Below, piece by piece: positions 23,192 through 32,510 of a DNA stretch of 33,331 nt. Origin of the DNA: a virus. The notes beneath the pieces are model-generated. The model did no database searches, was not told the origin of the DNA, and was given only the letters and a program-made list of their open reading frames with translations. The position numbers and the translations under genes were made by a program. The stretch spans positions 1 through 33,331 of IMG/VR virus record IMGVR_UViG_3300024517_000066, one strand, 5' to 3'. Numbering within the stretch: position 1 is the first letter of the stretch; the number at the start of each line of letters is the position of its first letter.

Positions 23192-24879
23192 TGTTGTTAC
23201 TACACTATTACCAGTATGGATTAGATCCAGAGAAGTATATCCAACAGAAGTTTGGTGGAGTATGCTTCTATGGTGAAGATGATGAAGATGCTGATTTTGG
23301 TAGTCCTGATGATGCTGTAGATGATCAAGGTGAAGCTGATGCAGGAGACGGATCAGGTAGTAGTGGAAGTAGTGATGATGACTGGGACTTTAATGAAGAA
23401 GCAACTGAGGCACTCAATAAAGATGAAGAAGAGCTTTCTGAAGCTGATCCGGGAGAGTTTGGTTTTGGTGAAGGTGCTTCTACCGGAATCAATGCTGGCT
23501 TTGGCAGCTTTGGATTAGGCCCTGACTTTGATTTTTCATCTGACTCCTTTGACTTTAGCTTTGGTGAATTTAGTATTGCAGACTTCTTACAAGGAGCTGC
23601 TATTGCATTAGGTGCTATTGCTTTTGGTCCTGTAGGAGCGTTAGCTGTATCAGTATTAAGTGATTTTGCTAGAGGAAGAGACTTTAGTACAATTGCAGCT
23701 AGAGGATTAGGAGCCTTTACTGGTATCCATGGAGCAGCTTCTTTAGCTGAGAAGTCTGGACTAGGACGAGCTATTAGTGACTTTACTCCTGACTCTATTC
23801 AAGGAGCAATCAACTCTTTATCTAGTAGAGCAGGAGATTTCTTTAGTCCTGTTGGAGATGTATTTGATAATATAGATGATCAGGTTAATAGTCAATTAGG
23901 CAGTTTAGAAGATTCTATTAATGACGTATTTGGTGGAGGATTTGGCACTGTTGACGCAACTCCTGAAGCTTTAGGAGCAGAGTTTGATTCAGAAGGTGAT
24001 GCTCCAGATCCTTTAGGAGAAGCAAAGCAAACTAGATTAGAATTACTTAATAGCTTACTTGCACAAGTTCGTGGTGATGCTATTAACCCAGGAATTAGTG
24101 CTCAAGAGTTTCAAGATATTATTCGTGGTGGAGTGTTAGGAGTTAACTTTGCTTTGCCAGCAAACATTGAAACACAAGAAGGTGTTGATCCATTACAGAA
24201 TATATTCGATACCTTTGGTGACTCTTCAACACTTGCTCAGCAATTCTTAGATATAGAAAGTAGCCGTAGAGGTAATGAGTTTGCTGACTCGAATAATCAA
24301 TTCTTTCAAGACTTACTCAATGAAGACTTTGACAGAGAACAGTCTATTGATAATGTCATTGCAGGATTAAAGGCTCCCTTTGCTAATGATGTAGCAACTC
24401 AGCAAGCTAGAGGTAACTTAAATGCCTTTGGTGGAAAGACTGCTAATCAATTCATATTAGATCAAGAGCAGAGAGCTAGAACATTTGGATCAGAGTTCGA
24501 TGGATCAGATCTATTTAGCAACTCTTTGCAAGATATTGAAAGTAGGGCTGATGAAGCAGCTAGAGGATTCCAACTAGGACAACCAGACTTTGACTTTACT
24601 CCCTTTGAACAAGAGGCTACATCAGCTAGAGACTTTAGACCTTCACAATTTGAAGATAGTTTCCGTACTGCTGTAGAAGGGCAAGGCTTCTTTCAGCCCG
24701 GTGGAGTAAGTGCTGGAGCAAGTCAACAAGGATTAGTTCCAGGAGGTTCTGGTAATTCAAGAGGTGGAGTTTCTCCAGTAGTAGGAGCCTTAACTGGTGA
24801 TGAAAGAGGATTGAATGAACAGAATAGGTTCCGTAGTAATAATCGCGGACGTGGTAATACAGGAAGTGGAGCATTTTAA
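23191..24879 (+). CDS. Internal virion/ejection protein candidate (562 aa)
   Basis: A 562-residue protein opening the block of large genes at the end of the operon, where podoviruses encode internal proteins ejected with DNA. Residues about 28-90 are very acidic. Residues about 90-128 are rich in Phe, Asp, Gly and Ser (PDFDFSSDSF, DFSFGEF). Residues 129-157 form a long hydrophobic segment (IADFLQGAAIALGAIAFGPV) able to enter a membrane. The rest is mostly helical, ending in a Gly/Arg/Asn-rich tail. A membrane-active role after ejection fits the hydrophobic segment. TAATG overlaps at both ends. Confidence 0.62.
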   Translation: MLLLHYYQYGLDPEKYIQQKFGGVCFYGEDDEDADFGSPDDAVDDQGEADAGDGSGSSGSSDDDWDFNEEATEALNKDEEELSEADPGEFGFGEGASTGINAGFGSFGLGPDFDFSSDSFDFSFGEFSIADFLQGAAIALGAIAFGPVGALAVSVLSDFARGRDFSTIAARGLGAFTGIHGAASLAEKSGLGRAISDFTPDSIQGAINSLSSRAGDFFSPVGDVFDNIDDQVNSQLGSLEDSINDVFGGGFGTVDATPEALGAEFDSEGDAPDPLGEAKQTRLELLNSLLAQVRGDAINPGISAQEFQDIIRGGVLGVNFALPANIETQEGVDPLQNIFDTFGDSSTLAQQFLDIESSRRGNEFADSNNQFFQDLLNEDFDREQSIDNVIAGLKAPFANDVATQQARGNLNAFGGKTANQFILDQEQRARTFGSEFDGSDLFSNSLQDIESRADEAARGFQLGQPDFDFTPFEQEATSARDFRPSQFEDSFRTAVEGQGFFQPGGVSAGASQQGLVPGGSGNSRGGVSPVVGALTGDERGLNEQNRFRSNNRGRGNTGSGAF

Positions 24880-25763
24880 TGGGCGGACTATTTAGCACAT
24901 TTAAGGATGTATTTAAAGGTGTTACTAGTGGTGACTATGGTTCGGCTGGTGCTAAGGTAGTAGGTTCACTCTTTGGTGATAATGCTAAGCGTGATGCTAA
25001 CCAAGGAACGATTGAACAGATACTAGCTGACCGTGCTCAAGGTGCTGGACCTAGAACAGATGCATTTGGTAATGTAATCAGTGCTAACAACGTACAGGTT
25101 AGTGAGAATACACAGCCTATCATTGATGCTATTAGTGGAGCAAATAGGTCTGCTAATGCTGGAGTAGATGCATTTAATACATCAGGTTTCTTTGGTGGTG
25201 AAGAAGGTAGTAACAATCCATTTAATAGGACTAATGCTACAGCAGCTATCGAAGGAGATAACCAAAGATTACAGGATGCCTTTATTAATCCTGCACTAGA
25301 TAGGTTTGCTCTACAGAATGTACGCTCAGGTAAAGGGCCAGAGACTAGTAACTTCGGCTCAGGTGTTCAGGATGAAGTTAACAGGCTAATTAGTTCATTC
25401 AAGATTGGAGATGAACAAGCTATCAATGACTTCATTATAAAGAATACTCTTGGCACAGCAACAACTGCTGCAAACTTTGCTAATACAGCTAGTCAAGGTG
25501 TGCCGAAGCCTGGGGTTGATCCTAACTTTACTAACTTATTGAATGCTACTAAACTTCCTGCTCAAGATCCAAACAACTTAATATCTATTCTAGCTAATGG
25601 AGCAGGTAGGTTGATTGATCGAGGACAGAATAATGTGCAAAGAGATGCAAACAATGATCGAACAGATGCACATTTTAGGTTATTGTTAGAAAGACTAATA
25701 GGTAATAGTAGTCACAAAGCAACTGATCCATACTCAGGATCAGATGGGGAGATGTTCTTTTAA
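24879..25763 (+). CDS. Internal virion protein candidate (294 aa)
   Basis: A 294-residue protein with a short amphipathic, hydrophobic N-terminus (MGGLFSTFKDVFKGVTSG) that might touch membranes. The rest is Asn/Ala/Gln/Asp-rich and mainly helical, including FALQNVRSGKGPETSNFGSG, a pattern seen in tail or internal proteins. It is coupled by TAATG on both sides to the 562- and 308-residue proteins. No enzyme motif was found. Ejection or tail-internal role is inferred from neighbours and composition. Confidence 0.58.
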   Translation: MGGLFSTFKDVFKGVTSGDYGSAGAKVVGSLFGDNAKRDANQGTIEQILADRAQGAGPRTDAFGNVISANNVQVSENTQPIIDAISGANRSANAGVDAFNTSGFFGGEEGSNNPFNRTNATAAIEGDNQRLQDAFINPALDRFALQNVRSGKGPETSNFGSGVQDEVNRLISSFKIGDEQAINDFIIKNTLGTATTAANFANTASQGVPKPGVDPNFTNLLNATKLPAQDPNNLISILANGAGRLIDRGQNNVQRDANNDRTDAHFRLLLERLIGNSSHKATDPYSGSDGEMFF

Positions 25764-26689
25764 TGCCTGAATATAATCCCTTTGCTCCTCTAGAACAACT
25801 AGGTACACAGAATGCAGCGGATAGAGCTGCTAATCAAGCTCGTAGTAATCAGCTACAAGACTTTGGTTTGAAGGATCTTCTCTCACAGATTGCTACTAAG
25901 AATGCAACTGAAGCAGCAACAGTTAAGTTTGGTCGTGATCAGGCAACTGCTAGAGCATTGGCAGCATCTGATCACAAGAAGGCTACAGATGTACAAGCTT
26001 TAGATAATCGAGGTAAGCTTGCTGTATCAACACAACAAAGTAATAGCAAGTTGCAAGAGGTACTTGCTGGACTTGGTATCGCGGCTGATCCAACAGGACA
26101 AGGTGGACAAGCAACGAACCAGCCTCATGTACAAAATGCATTAGCACAGATACTTCAGAGTAATCTTGGAGAAACTAATGCTAATGCTGCTGCAAAACGT
26201 AAGGCTGCTGGACAAGGGCCAATTATTCCTCCAAGTGGTTTACCACAATCAGGTCCAGGATCATTACCACCTCTATTTTCTGTACCTTCTACTAGTGCAG
26301 ATGTTAAGCCTGCTATTACTAGTGTGAATACTGTTGTTAATGGTAATGAAAGTACTGATGGATCAACATTAACTACCTTCCCTCAAGTACCAAATAGAGA
26401 TGGTACAAATCTTGTTCCAGCGAAAAGCGAAGTTACTAAGTCACGAAAGAGAACAAAACAAGATAAAGTAAAGACAAATAATTTCGCTGCTCAACCAACT
26501 TCGAATGCACAAGATCAGTCAGTTGCTAACTCTGCATTAGCTGCTCACTCTGCTAGGCTTGGTAGACGGATACAGCCTACTGATACAGTTGGGACAATTA
26601 CAACTCTTCCTGATGGTTCTAGGTTTGTACCTGTATGGATAACACAACCTAATGGATCACTTAAACCTACAATATTACAAGTACCTTAA
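25763..26689 (+). CDS. Internal virion protein candidate (308 aa)
   Basis: A 308-residue protein. The first 100 residues are helical and Ala/Gln/Asn-rich (AADRAANQARSNQLQDFGL, then HKKATDVQALDNRGKLAV). The middle is Pro/Ser/Thr-rich and probably disordered, and a small beta-like end carries VGTITTLPDGSRFVPVWI. No family was recognised. Coupled TAATG junctions place it in the same translational chain as the 1,422-residue protein, suggesting co-assembly inside the virion. Confidence 0.56.
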   Translation: MPEYNPFAPLEQLGTQNAADRAANQARSNQLQDFGLKDLLSQIATKNATEAATVKFGRDQATARALAASDHKKATDVQALDNRGKLAVSTQQSNSKLQEVLAGLGIAADPTGQGGQATNQPHVQNALAQILQSNLGETNANAAAKRKAAGQGPIIPPSGLPQSGPGSLPPLFSVPSTSADVKPAITSVNTVVNGNESTDGSTLTTFPQVPNRDGTNLVPAKSEVTKSRKRTKQDKVKTNNFAAQPTSNAQDQSVANSALAAHSARLGRRIQPTDTVGTITTLPDGSRFVPVWITQPNGSLKPTILQVP

Positions 26690-29600
26690 TGCCTAATCCA
26701 TTTGAAAAGGGATCAATTAAAGAAGCACTAGCTAATGATAGTACAGGTAAGCTAGCATTAGGACTTGCTACAATAATATTTGGTCCAGATAAGACTACTA
26801 AAGAAAATGTAGAATCACTAAAGCAACTAGCTCTAGGGGCAAGTGATCAAGTAACAAGCTTGCCTGCTATGGGTGGTGCAGCATTTGAAGGGGTAAAGTC
26901 TGTACTACCTCCATTGCATAGTGCTGATCAAGCCTTTAGTGATCCAAACTCCTTTGTAGATAATCTACTTGCTAACCCTGCTGTACAACTGACAGGTAAA
27001 TTACGTAAAGGTGCTAATGAATTACTAGGTACTGGAGAGGCACGGACCCCAGGAGACTCCTTCCTTCGTAATGGTATTGGAGCAAATACATTACCTCTAC
27101 CTGTTAACAAATTTACTGGCCCATTACTTAATAGTCCTCATATAGCAGCAAAACTTGCTCGCATTGCTACACCAGTTACTAAAGCTAATGATCCTGCTCG
27201 CATGATGACACAGCAAATCTTTGGTGGGTCAATAGATGCAATTGCTAATGAAGTAACTAATAATCCTGCTGCTATTAGTAATACTCCTGCTGGTAAGATC
27301 ATTGGTGACATTGATCTAGATAAAGACTTTAGCTTAATTCCATCTGCTTCAGCACAGCAAGTACCACAAGCTATTGATGATGTAGAAGTAATTGGATTAG
27401 ATGGTGCTCCCGTCATTCCTCAGTCAGTGTTTCCACCTAATACCGGAATACCTGATCTACCTTTTGCTGATCCTGAAGTTGTACCACTAATTCCACAACA
27501 AGAGTTAAATGATGCTATCACTAACTTAGAGGATCAGACACGTAGAGCAGAGCAAAACCAGACAGTAAAGGATGTAGGTAAGACTCTTATTGGTATTGGT
27601 ATTGGTGCAGGAGTCCTTCGATATAGGAAGAGACAACTCATACAACATCAGAAGAATGCTGGTGTTACTGGAGCTGGACCTATACAAGATACTCCTGCTG
27701 ATGCACACATACAAGCTATACTTAAAGACAATGGTATCATTGATCATGTAGTTACCGGTGCTCCAACTGCCTCTAGAAATGCAGCTAACAAGGGATTAAA
27801 TAGAGTTGATGAGTTAATAGGTGATGGAGCTATTGTACTCAAAAGACACTTAAAAGAACTTGGTTATCCAGATGATGAGATTGATAGTCTCATGGGTAGT
27901 AGCAAGATGAATCATCTTGGGATAACAGGACACTTCTTTAGGACAGGAGAATTAGGACAAGATACTGGCATTAAGTTGCCTGCTCTATTAGATATGGATA
28001 ATGATTTACTTGTATTAAGTAGGACAGGTAAAGACAAGTTATACAATGAAACTATGGTTGCTATGGCTGAGCTATCTAATCGTAAGAGATCAGGTGGTGT
28101 GCGAGTAGGACTATGGGGAAGGGACCAGAAACCTGTAGGTACTGAGCAACTAATTAAAAAGATTGAGAAAGGTTTAGGTGATCCAGCAGTCAATGATCTC
28201 ATTCGTAAAACAAATGAGTGGACTGATGGAATGCTTGAGTACTTACATAAGAGAAAGTTACTTACTCCTGCACAAGCAGAAGAGTTTAAAGAGTCCCATA
28301 CTGTTGCAGGTATGAGGATGTACTTGCCGATGACTGAACAGAAGGGCATGGAAACTCTTACAAAGAAGATGGCTAATATAGTTGGGCCAGATTCTACTGA
28401 GGGACAAGAGCTTATAGGTCTATCTAATATGTATGCACGTTCCAGTGAGTTTGCTGGAGGTGTAAAACATCCTATGGCTCCTATGAAAGCTATGAAGCTA
28501 TATGCTATTAGAATGATTGAAGCTTCTAATAGAAACCTTCTTGCATATGAAACATTAACTAGACTATCAAATCTTAAGACTACTTCTGGACCAACAGGTG
28601 TAAGTCTCGAACGTGTACAGAGGCAAGGAACACTTAGAGTTCCTGCAAAGTCTGCGGAAGATGCTCTTAAAGAATCAGATCAAGATGTAAGATATATTGG
28701 TAAGTCTGTTGTTGATGAAGATGGCAGTTCATCTTTTCAGTTTGGTGTTAATGGAGTAGTAGATGATAAAGAGATAAGAGAAATGTTTACTCTTAACTCT
28801 GCGGGTAAGCCATTAAATATTGATCTTGCTGATAATGCTATGAAGAGTAGTAATGTTATCAGCGTAATGCATCAAGGAGAGATTCATAGATTCTTAGTTA
28901 ATGATCACAGCCTACGTGCACAATTGTTTGCTCCAACTCCTAGACTTCAAAAGTTTTATAACATATTGAGTATGCCTAAAGCTATTGGACAATCACTTAC
29001 TACTGGTAAGTTTAGTCCCTTTCAGCCTACTGCTGTAGTATATAATATTCTTAATGCTTCTAATGTATTAGGGCTTGGTAGTTTTACAGGACTTACTAAG
29101 AATAGTATGTTTGGTATTATGACACTACTTAAGCAGGGTGCAGCAGAAGAAGTAGGTACATATACTACACAGAAGATTGCAGCAGATTCAGGTATATGGA
29201 AATATCTATCTCCTGATATGAAACATGCAATACAGCAGAAGTTAACTGATGCTGCCGGAGACTCTATGATTAAGAGTATTCGCAGAGAGCAAGGTAAGTT
29301 AGCAACTGGTTTAGATATGTCAGGTAAAGTTAAGTTTCAAACAACTGGTCAGATCATGCGAGAGTTTGCTCCAGACTTTAATAAATTTTTTGGTGTAGAT
29401 CAAATGCATCTAGCATATAGAATGCTTGGAGTATTTAACAATGCTATGCATCAAGGTACTGCTTTTGGCTTAGCTCAGAAGATGATCAATGATCTTGGAC
29501 ATGCTCCGTCACCTAAAGAGATTAGAAAGATCTCACAACAAGCTGGTGATATAGTAGGGGATGTTAACTCACAAGGTACTGGTAGGTTAATGGATTTAGT

Positions 29601-30957
29601 CCATGCTACAGTACCATACTCTGAACCTACTATTGCTGCATTCCGTGTACTAGGTAGAGCCGCTGCACGTAATCCTAAGAAGTTTGCATTAGCCTATGCA
29701 ACATATATAGGTGTGCCTACTATGACCGAACAGGCATACTTAGAGACATTGGATGAAGCTGGCATAACTTATACAGATCCTGAGACTGGTGAAGTTCTTT
29801 CTTATAAGAAATGGTTTTGGGATAACCTATCTGATCACAGGAAGATAGCTTCTTTCTATGTACCTATTCCAGGTAAGCATCCTAGAGATGGGCTGTTATT
29901 TCCTACATCTCCTGAGTGGGGACCAGGTAGGGGATTCTTATTAGACTCTGCAAATGCTATGCTTAACTTGTCAGGTGATCAAGATGAAGTAGATATAGCT
30001 AATCCACATAGAGTACATATGAGAGCGGGACTTGCTCGGATGTTTGGTATTCCTATGCCCACTCCTCTAGCAATTGGACTAGGTACAGTAGGATTAGAAG
30101 GCAGTCTTGGACCTAACTTTCGTTTCTCTAATAATCCTAGTGATCCAGAAGGTGAAACAACTTTCTTTAATATTCGTGGTCCGGGTAAGGGACAGACTGT
30201 TACACGGTATGGTGATACAAGAAATGTAAATGATGCAGTAGATCAAGAGTTATCTATCTTACTACGTTCATTATTCATGGGTGGAGAACGTTTGATTGCA
30301 GGATTTGCTGATGGATTTAAAGCAGGAGCAGAACCAAGAATTGAAGGCACTAGTACAGTTGAAGGACTTAAGTTTGGTCTTCAAGGATTGGGCCATGAGT
30401 TTGTAAAGAAAGCTCCATTCCCATTGAATCCTCTTTGGCCTAATCAAACTGTTCCACGTAGTAAGACTAGTAGAGATGTACATGCAGCTACATCTAATAT
30501 GCAACTAGTTGATAAAGACTTCAAGGTAAGACAGACTGATGGACAAGCTTCAACAGATGGTAGACCCTTTTCTGCGGAAGTTCCTGTTACACAAGATCCA
30601 ATCTATAATCTTGCTCAACCACATATTAATTTTGCATTACAATCTATTCGACCAATGCAAGAAGAGATTGCAGTACTTGAGAAGAATATACGTATCATTG
30701 GTAACTCATTCAAGGATATCAATGGAGAGAGGCTTACACATACAGAGCGTACAGCAAAGATAGATAATTATACGATGGCAATCAATGCTAAGATGATTGA
30801 GATTAAGTTAGAAATTAGTAGACATCAAGAAGCTGCAAGAGAAGAGATGGCAGGTCATGGACTTGAATGGACAGGTAACTTCTCTACACTTAAGCCTAGA
30901 GCGTCGGCTCCGAGAGAATCGATAACACCTTCTGAGTTACTCCCGCCCCCTCAATAG
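26689..30957 (+). CDS. Giant internal/ejection protein, polyvalent-domain-like
   Basis: A 1,422-residue protein, the largest in the window and last in the late operon. Residues about 293-310 form a glycine-rich hydrophobic segment (GKTLIGIGIGAGVL) followed by basic residues. The central and C-terminal parts (about 380-1100) are helical; around 905-1010 the phrases MLGVFNNAMHQGTAFGLAQK and DIVGDVNSQGTGRLMDLVHA recall the large polyvalent-protein-associated domains (LPD38-like) of phage giant proteins. That match is from memory. I saw no transglycosylase or protease signature. Such proteins are carried in the capsid and ejected with DNA. Its last 62 bases overlap the end of the opposing ATPase gene. 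Confidence 0.68.
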   Translation: MPNPFEKGSIKEALANDSTGKLALGLATIIFGPDKTTKENVESLKQLALGASDQVTSLPAMGGAAFEGVKSVLPPLHSADQAFSDPNSFVDNLLANPAVQLTGKLRKGANELLGTGEARTPGDSFLRNGIGANTLPLPVNKFTGPLLNSPHIAAKLARIATPVTKANDPARMMTQQIFGGSIDAIANEVTNNPAAISNTPAGKIIGDIDLDKDFSLIPSASAQQVPQAIDDVEVIGLDGAPVIPQSVFPPNTGIPDLPFADPEVVPLIPQQELNDAITNLEDQTRRAEQNQTVKDVGKTLIGIGIGAGVLRYRKRQLIQHQKNAGVTGAGPIQDTPADAHIQAILKDNGIIDHVVTGAPTASRNAANKGLNRVDELIGDGAIVLKRHLKELGYPDDEIDSLMGSSKMNHLGITGHFFRTGELGQDTGIKLPALLDMDNDLLVLSRTGKDKLYNETMVAMAELSNRKRSGGVRVGLWGRDQKPVGTEQLIKKIEKGLGDPAVNDLIRKTNEWTDGMLEYLHKRKLLTPAQAEEFKESHTVAGMRMYLPMTEQKGMETLTKKMANIVGPDSTEGQELIGLSNMYARSSEFAGGVKHPMAPMKAMKLYAIRMIEASNRNLLAYETLTRLSNLKTTSGPTGVSLERVQRQGTLRVPAKSAEDALKESDQDVRYIGKSVVDEDGSSSFQFGVNGVVDDKEIREMFTLNSAGKPLNIDLADNAMKSSNVISVMHQGEIHRFLVNDHSLRAQLFAPTPRLQKFYNILSMPKAIGQSLTTGKFSPFQPTAVVYNILNASNVLGLGSFTGLTKNSMFGIMTLLKQGAAEEVGTYTTQKIAADSGIWKYLSPDMKHAIQQKLTDAAGDSMIKSIRREQGKLATGLDMSGKVKFQTTGQIMREFAPDFNKFFGVDQMHLAYRMLGVFNNAMHQGTAFGLAQKMINDLGHAPSPKEIRKISQQAGDIVGDVNSQGTGRLMDLVHATVPYSEPTIAAFRVLGRAAARNPKKFALAYATYIGVPTMTEQAYLETLDEAGITYTDPETGEVLSYKKWFWDNLSDHRKIASFYVPIPGKHPRDGLLFPTSPEWGPGRGFLLDSANAMLNLSGDQDEVDIANPHRVHMRAGLARMFGIPMPTPLAIGLGTVGLEGSLGPNFRFSNNPSDPEGETTFFNIRGPGKGQTVTRYGDTRNVNDAVDQELSILLRSLFMGGERLIAGFADGFKAGAEPRIEGTSTVEGLKFGLQGLGHEFVKKAPFPLNPLWPNQTVPRSKTSRDVHAATSNMQLVDKDFKVRQTDGQASTDGRPFSAEVPVTQDPIYNLAQPHINFALQSIRPMQEEIAVLEKNIRIIGNSFKDINGERLTHTERTAKIDNYTMAINAKMIEIKLEISRHQEAAREEMAGHGLEWTGNFSTLKPRASAPRESITPSELLPPPQ

Positions 30958-32128
30958 ATCTATTAGCTCGATAGTGTTTGCCTCCTCTAGGCTTCTCAAA
31001 CATTTGTATAATTCCAGCTTCATGAAATAGTTTCATCATAAGTTTATAGTCTTCTGCTGATACAGCTTGCCGTATCTTTTTGTATAACTCAGTATGTCCT
31101 AGTCCATCCATGCCTGCTTTAATTAGGTGCTTGCGTACTAGATCTATACCATTACCCATCTTAGATACATAGCTTACTCCATCACCAAAGATTAAGTTGG
31201 CTTTAGATTTAACGTCACTGATAATTCTAATTGCGTTTCGGATATGTTTACTTTGCACTTCGTAGGTTCGATCATTAATGCAGAGGCATGAGGCAAGACG
31301 CAAGATATGATCATCCTCTCTAGCTTCGAATGACGACTGGAACGCATCTGAGTTGTGATCCCTTTTATTGTACCAATTAGAAAGTACTCTAATGCCTGAG
31401 GGATTGACCTTGATGGGACCAATTCGTCTTGCAGCTTCACAGAGTTCAGTATATTGTAAGAGTAGATCACTTCGGGCATTGTTATCCTCATGTTTAGGCC
31501 ACGCTATTTTACGTTTAGGTAATTCATCGACAACAAATATGACTCTAGATGTGAATCCTCCTTCGATAACTGAAGGATTAATATCAGTAGCGAGCCAAGT
31601 AGGAGTGCTTGCAGATATGAAAGAAATGTAGACATCACGTAACTCTACTTTATGATCATAGTTACCGGGACTATCTATAGAGGCTGGACAGTCATATAAG
31701 TCAGTAAGGATTCCAGGCATAGGCCGCATGTATCCCTCTCTACCAAGAATAGAAACCATTTCAGTGTATGATAAGTGAGCACTACATTCTCCTACTGTGT
31801 TGTATCGGTCTTGCAAACCATCGATGAAACCAGTTGGAGTTGTCCTAGCTGTAATAAGATTAACTCGCTGGTAATCTTTGATGATTGAACTAATGCTTTT
31901 GACAGCCGTTGTCTTTCTAGTTGTGCCTGATTCTGCTGCCAGAACAATGTACCAATTAAGGTAAACAGGAGCACGAGGACGATCAATAAATACACTCCTC
32001 CCAACCCCTGCACCAATTGCCCATAGACTGCACCAGAAATCATACGAGTATGATGTTTCAACTTCATACATATACTGCATGTAGTCATGAATAAATGTAT
32101 TCTCTGGGGTTAGCTTTGCGTAGTTCAT
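30896..32128 (-). CDS. DUF3987-like replication ATPase/helicase
   Basis: A 410-residue ATPase. Walker A is AESGTTRKTTA (65-75, K72 and T73 key). A Walker B-like acidic residue sits in SYTEMVSIL (E123), followed by a sensor-like FISASTPTWLA (170-180) and an arginine-finger-like GGFTSRVIFV (190-199). The C-terminus resembles a winged helix (GLGHTELYKKIRQAVSAEDY). This order matches DUF3987 proteins, which in phages probably serve as replicative helicases, sometimes fused to a primase; no primase domain is present here. AAGG precedes the start. It lies downstream of the DNA polymerase in a leftward operon. Confidence 0.82.
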   Translation of the reverse strand: MNYAKLTPENTFIHDYMQYMYEVETSYSYDFWCSLWAIGAGVGRSVFIDRPRAPVYLNWYIVLAAESGTTRKTTAVKSISSIIKDYQRVNLITARTTPTGFIDGLQDRYNTVGECSAHLSYTEMVSILGREGYMRPMPGILTDLYDCPASIDSPGNYDHKVELRDVYISFISASTPTWLATDINPSVIEGGFTSRVIFVVDELPKRKIAWPKHEDNNARSDLLLQYTELCEAARRIGPIKVNPSGIRVLSNWYNKRDHNSDAFQSSFEAREDDHILRLASCLCINDRTYEVQSKHIRNAIRIISDVKSKANLIFGDGVSYVSKMGNGIDLVRKHLIKAGMDGLGHTELYKKIRQAVSAEDYKLMMKLFHEAGIIQMFEKPRGGKHYRANRSIEGAGVTQKVLSILSEPTL

Positions 32129-32510
32129 TCATTACCTTCTCAATACCAACAACTAGCTTTACACCTTTACTCATTTCATTAGTGTATAATGTAATTCTAG
32201 TTAATCTTTCATCTTTTTTGAATGGGATTATTGCATCAAAGGAACTAACTTTTATAAGTGTCTTTCCTCTTCGAACTTCTTTAATTGCTCTACAATCGTA
32301 ATGAATATTTCTATCATTTGCATCTACAAATTCATATGTAGCAGCTCCTTTTTTAAATCCTATCTTCTCCCATCCAGGGTATAAGTTATGGTCCATAGCA
32401 AAGATTAGTTGTTGATTAAATACGTATACATAACAATCTACTCGACCTAAGATACCAGTTCGCTTACTGAATCCATTGTGGGTAGTGTGTAGTCCGCTAA
32501 TGTGCTCCAT
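32085..32510 (-). CDS. Small unknown protein in replication operon
   Basis: A 141-residue protein of unknown family. The first 100 residues look beta-rich (DCYVYVFNQQLIFAMDHNLY, GAATYEFVDANDRNIHYDC, GKTLIKVSSFDAIIPF), and a C-terminal helix follows (VGIEKVMNELRKANP). The start at 32510 has AAGGA eight bases upstream, inside the end of the polymerase gene. The gene overlaps the polymerase by 64 bases and the ATPase by 44 bases, in different frames. It might be a nucleic-acid-binding replication accessory, from position alone. Confidence 0.65.
   Translation of the reverse strand: MEHISGLHTTHNGFSKRTGILGRVDCYVYVFNQQLIFAMDHNLYPGWEKIGFKKGAATYEFVDANDRNIHYDCRAIKEVRRGKTLIKVSSFDAIIPFKKDERLTRITLYTNEMSKGVKLVVGIEKVMNELRKANPREYIYS

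Noticed and set aside
27912-28349. Leftward 145-codon frame
   Set aside because: Antisense inside the 1,422-residue gene with no ribosome site or recognisable protein pattern.
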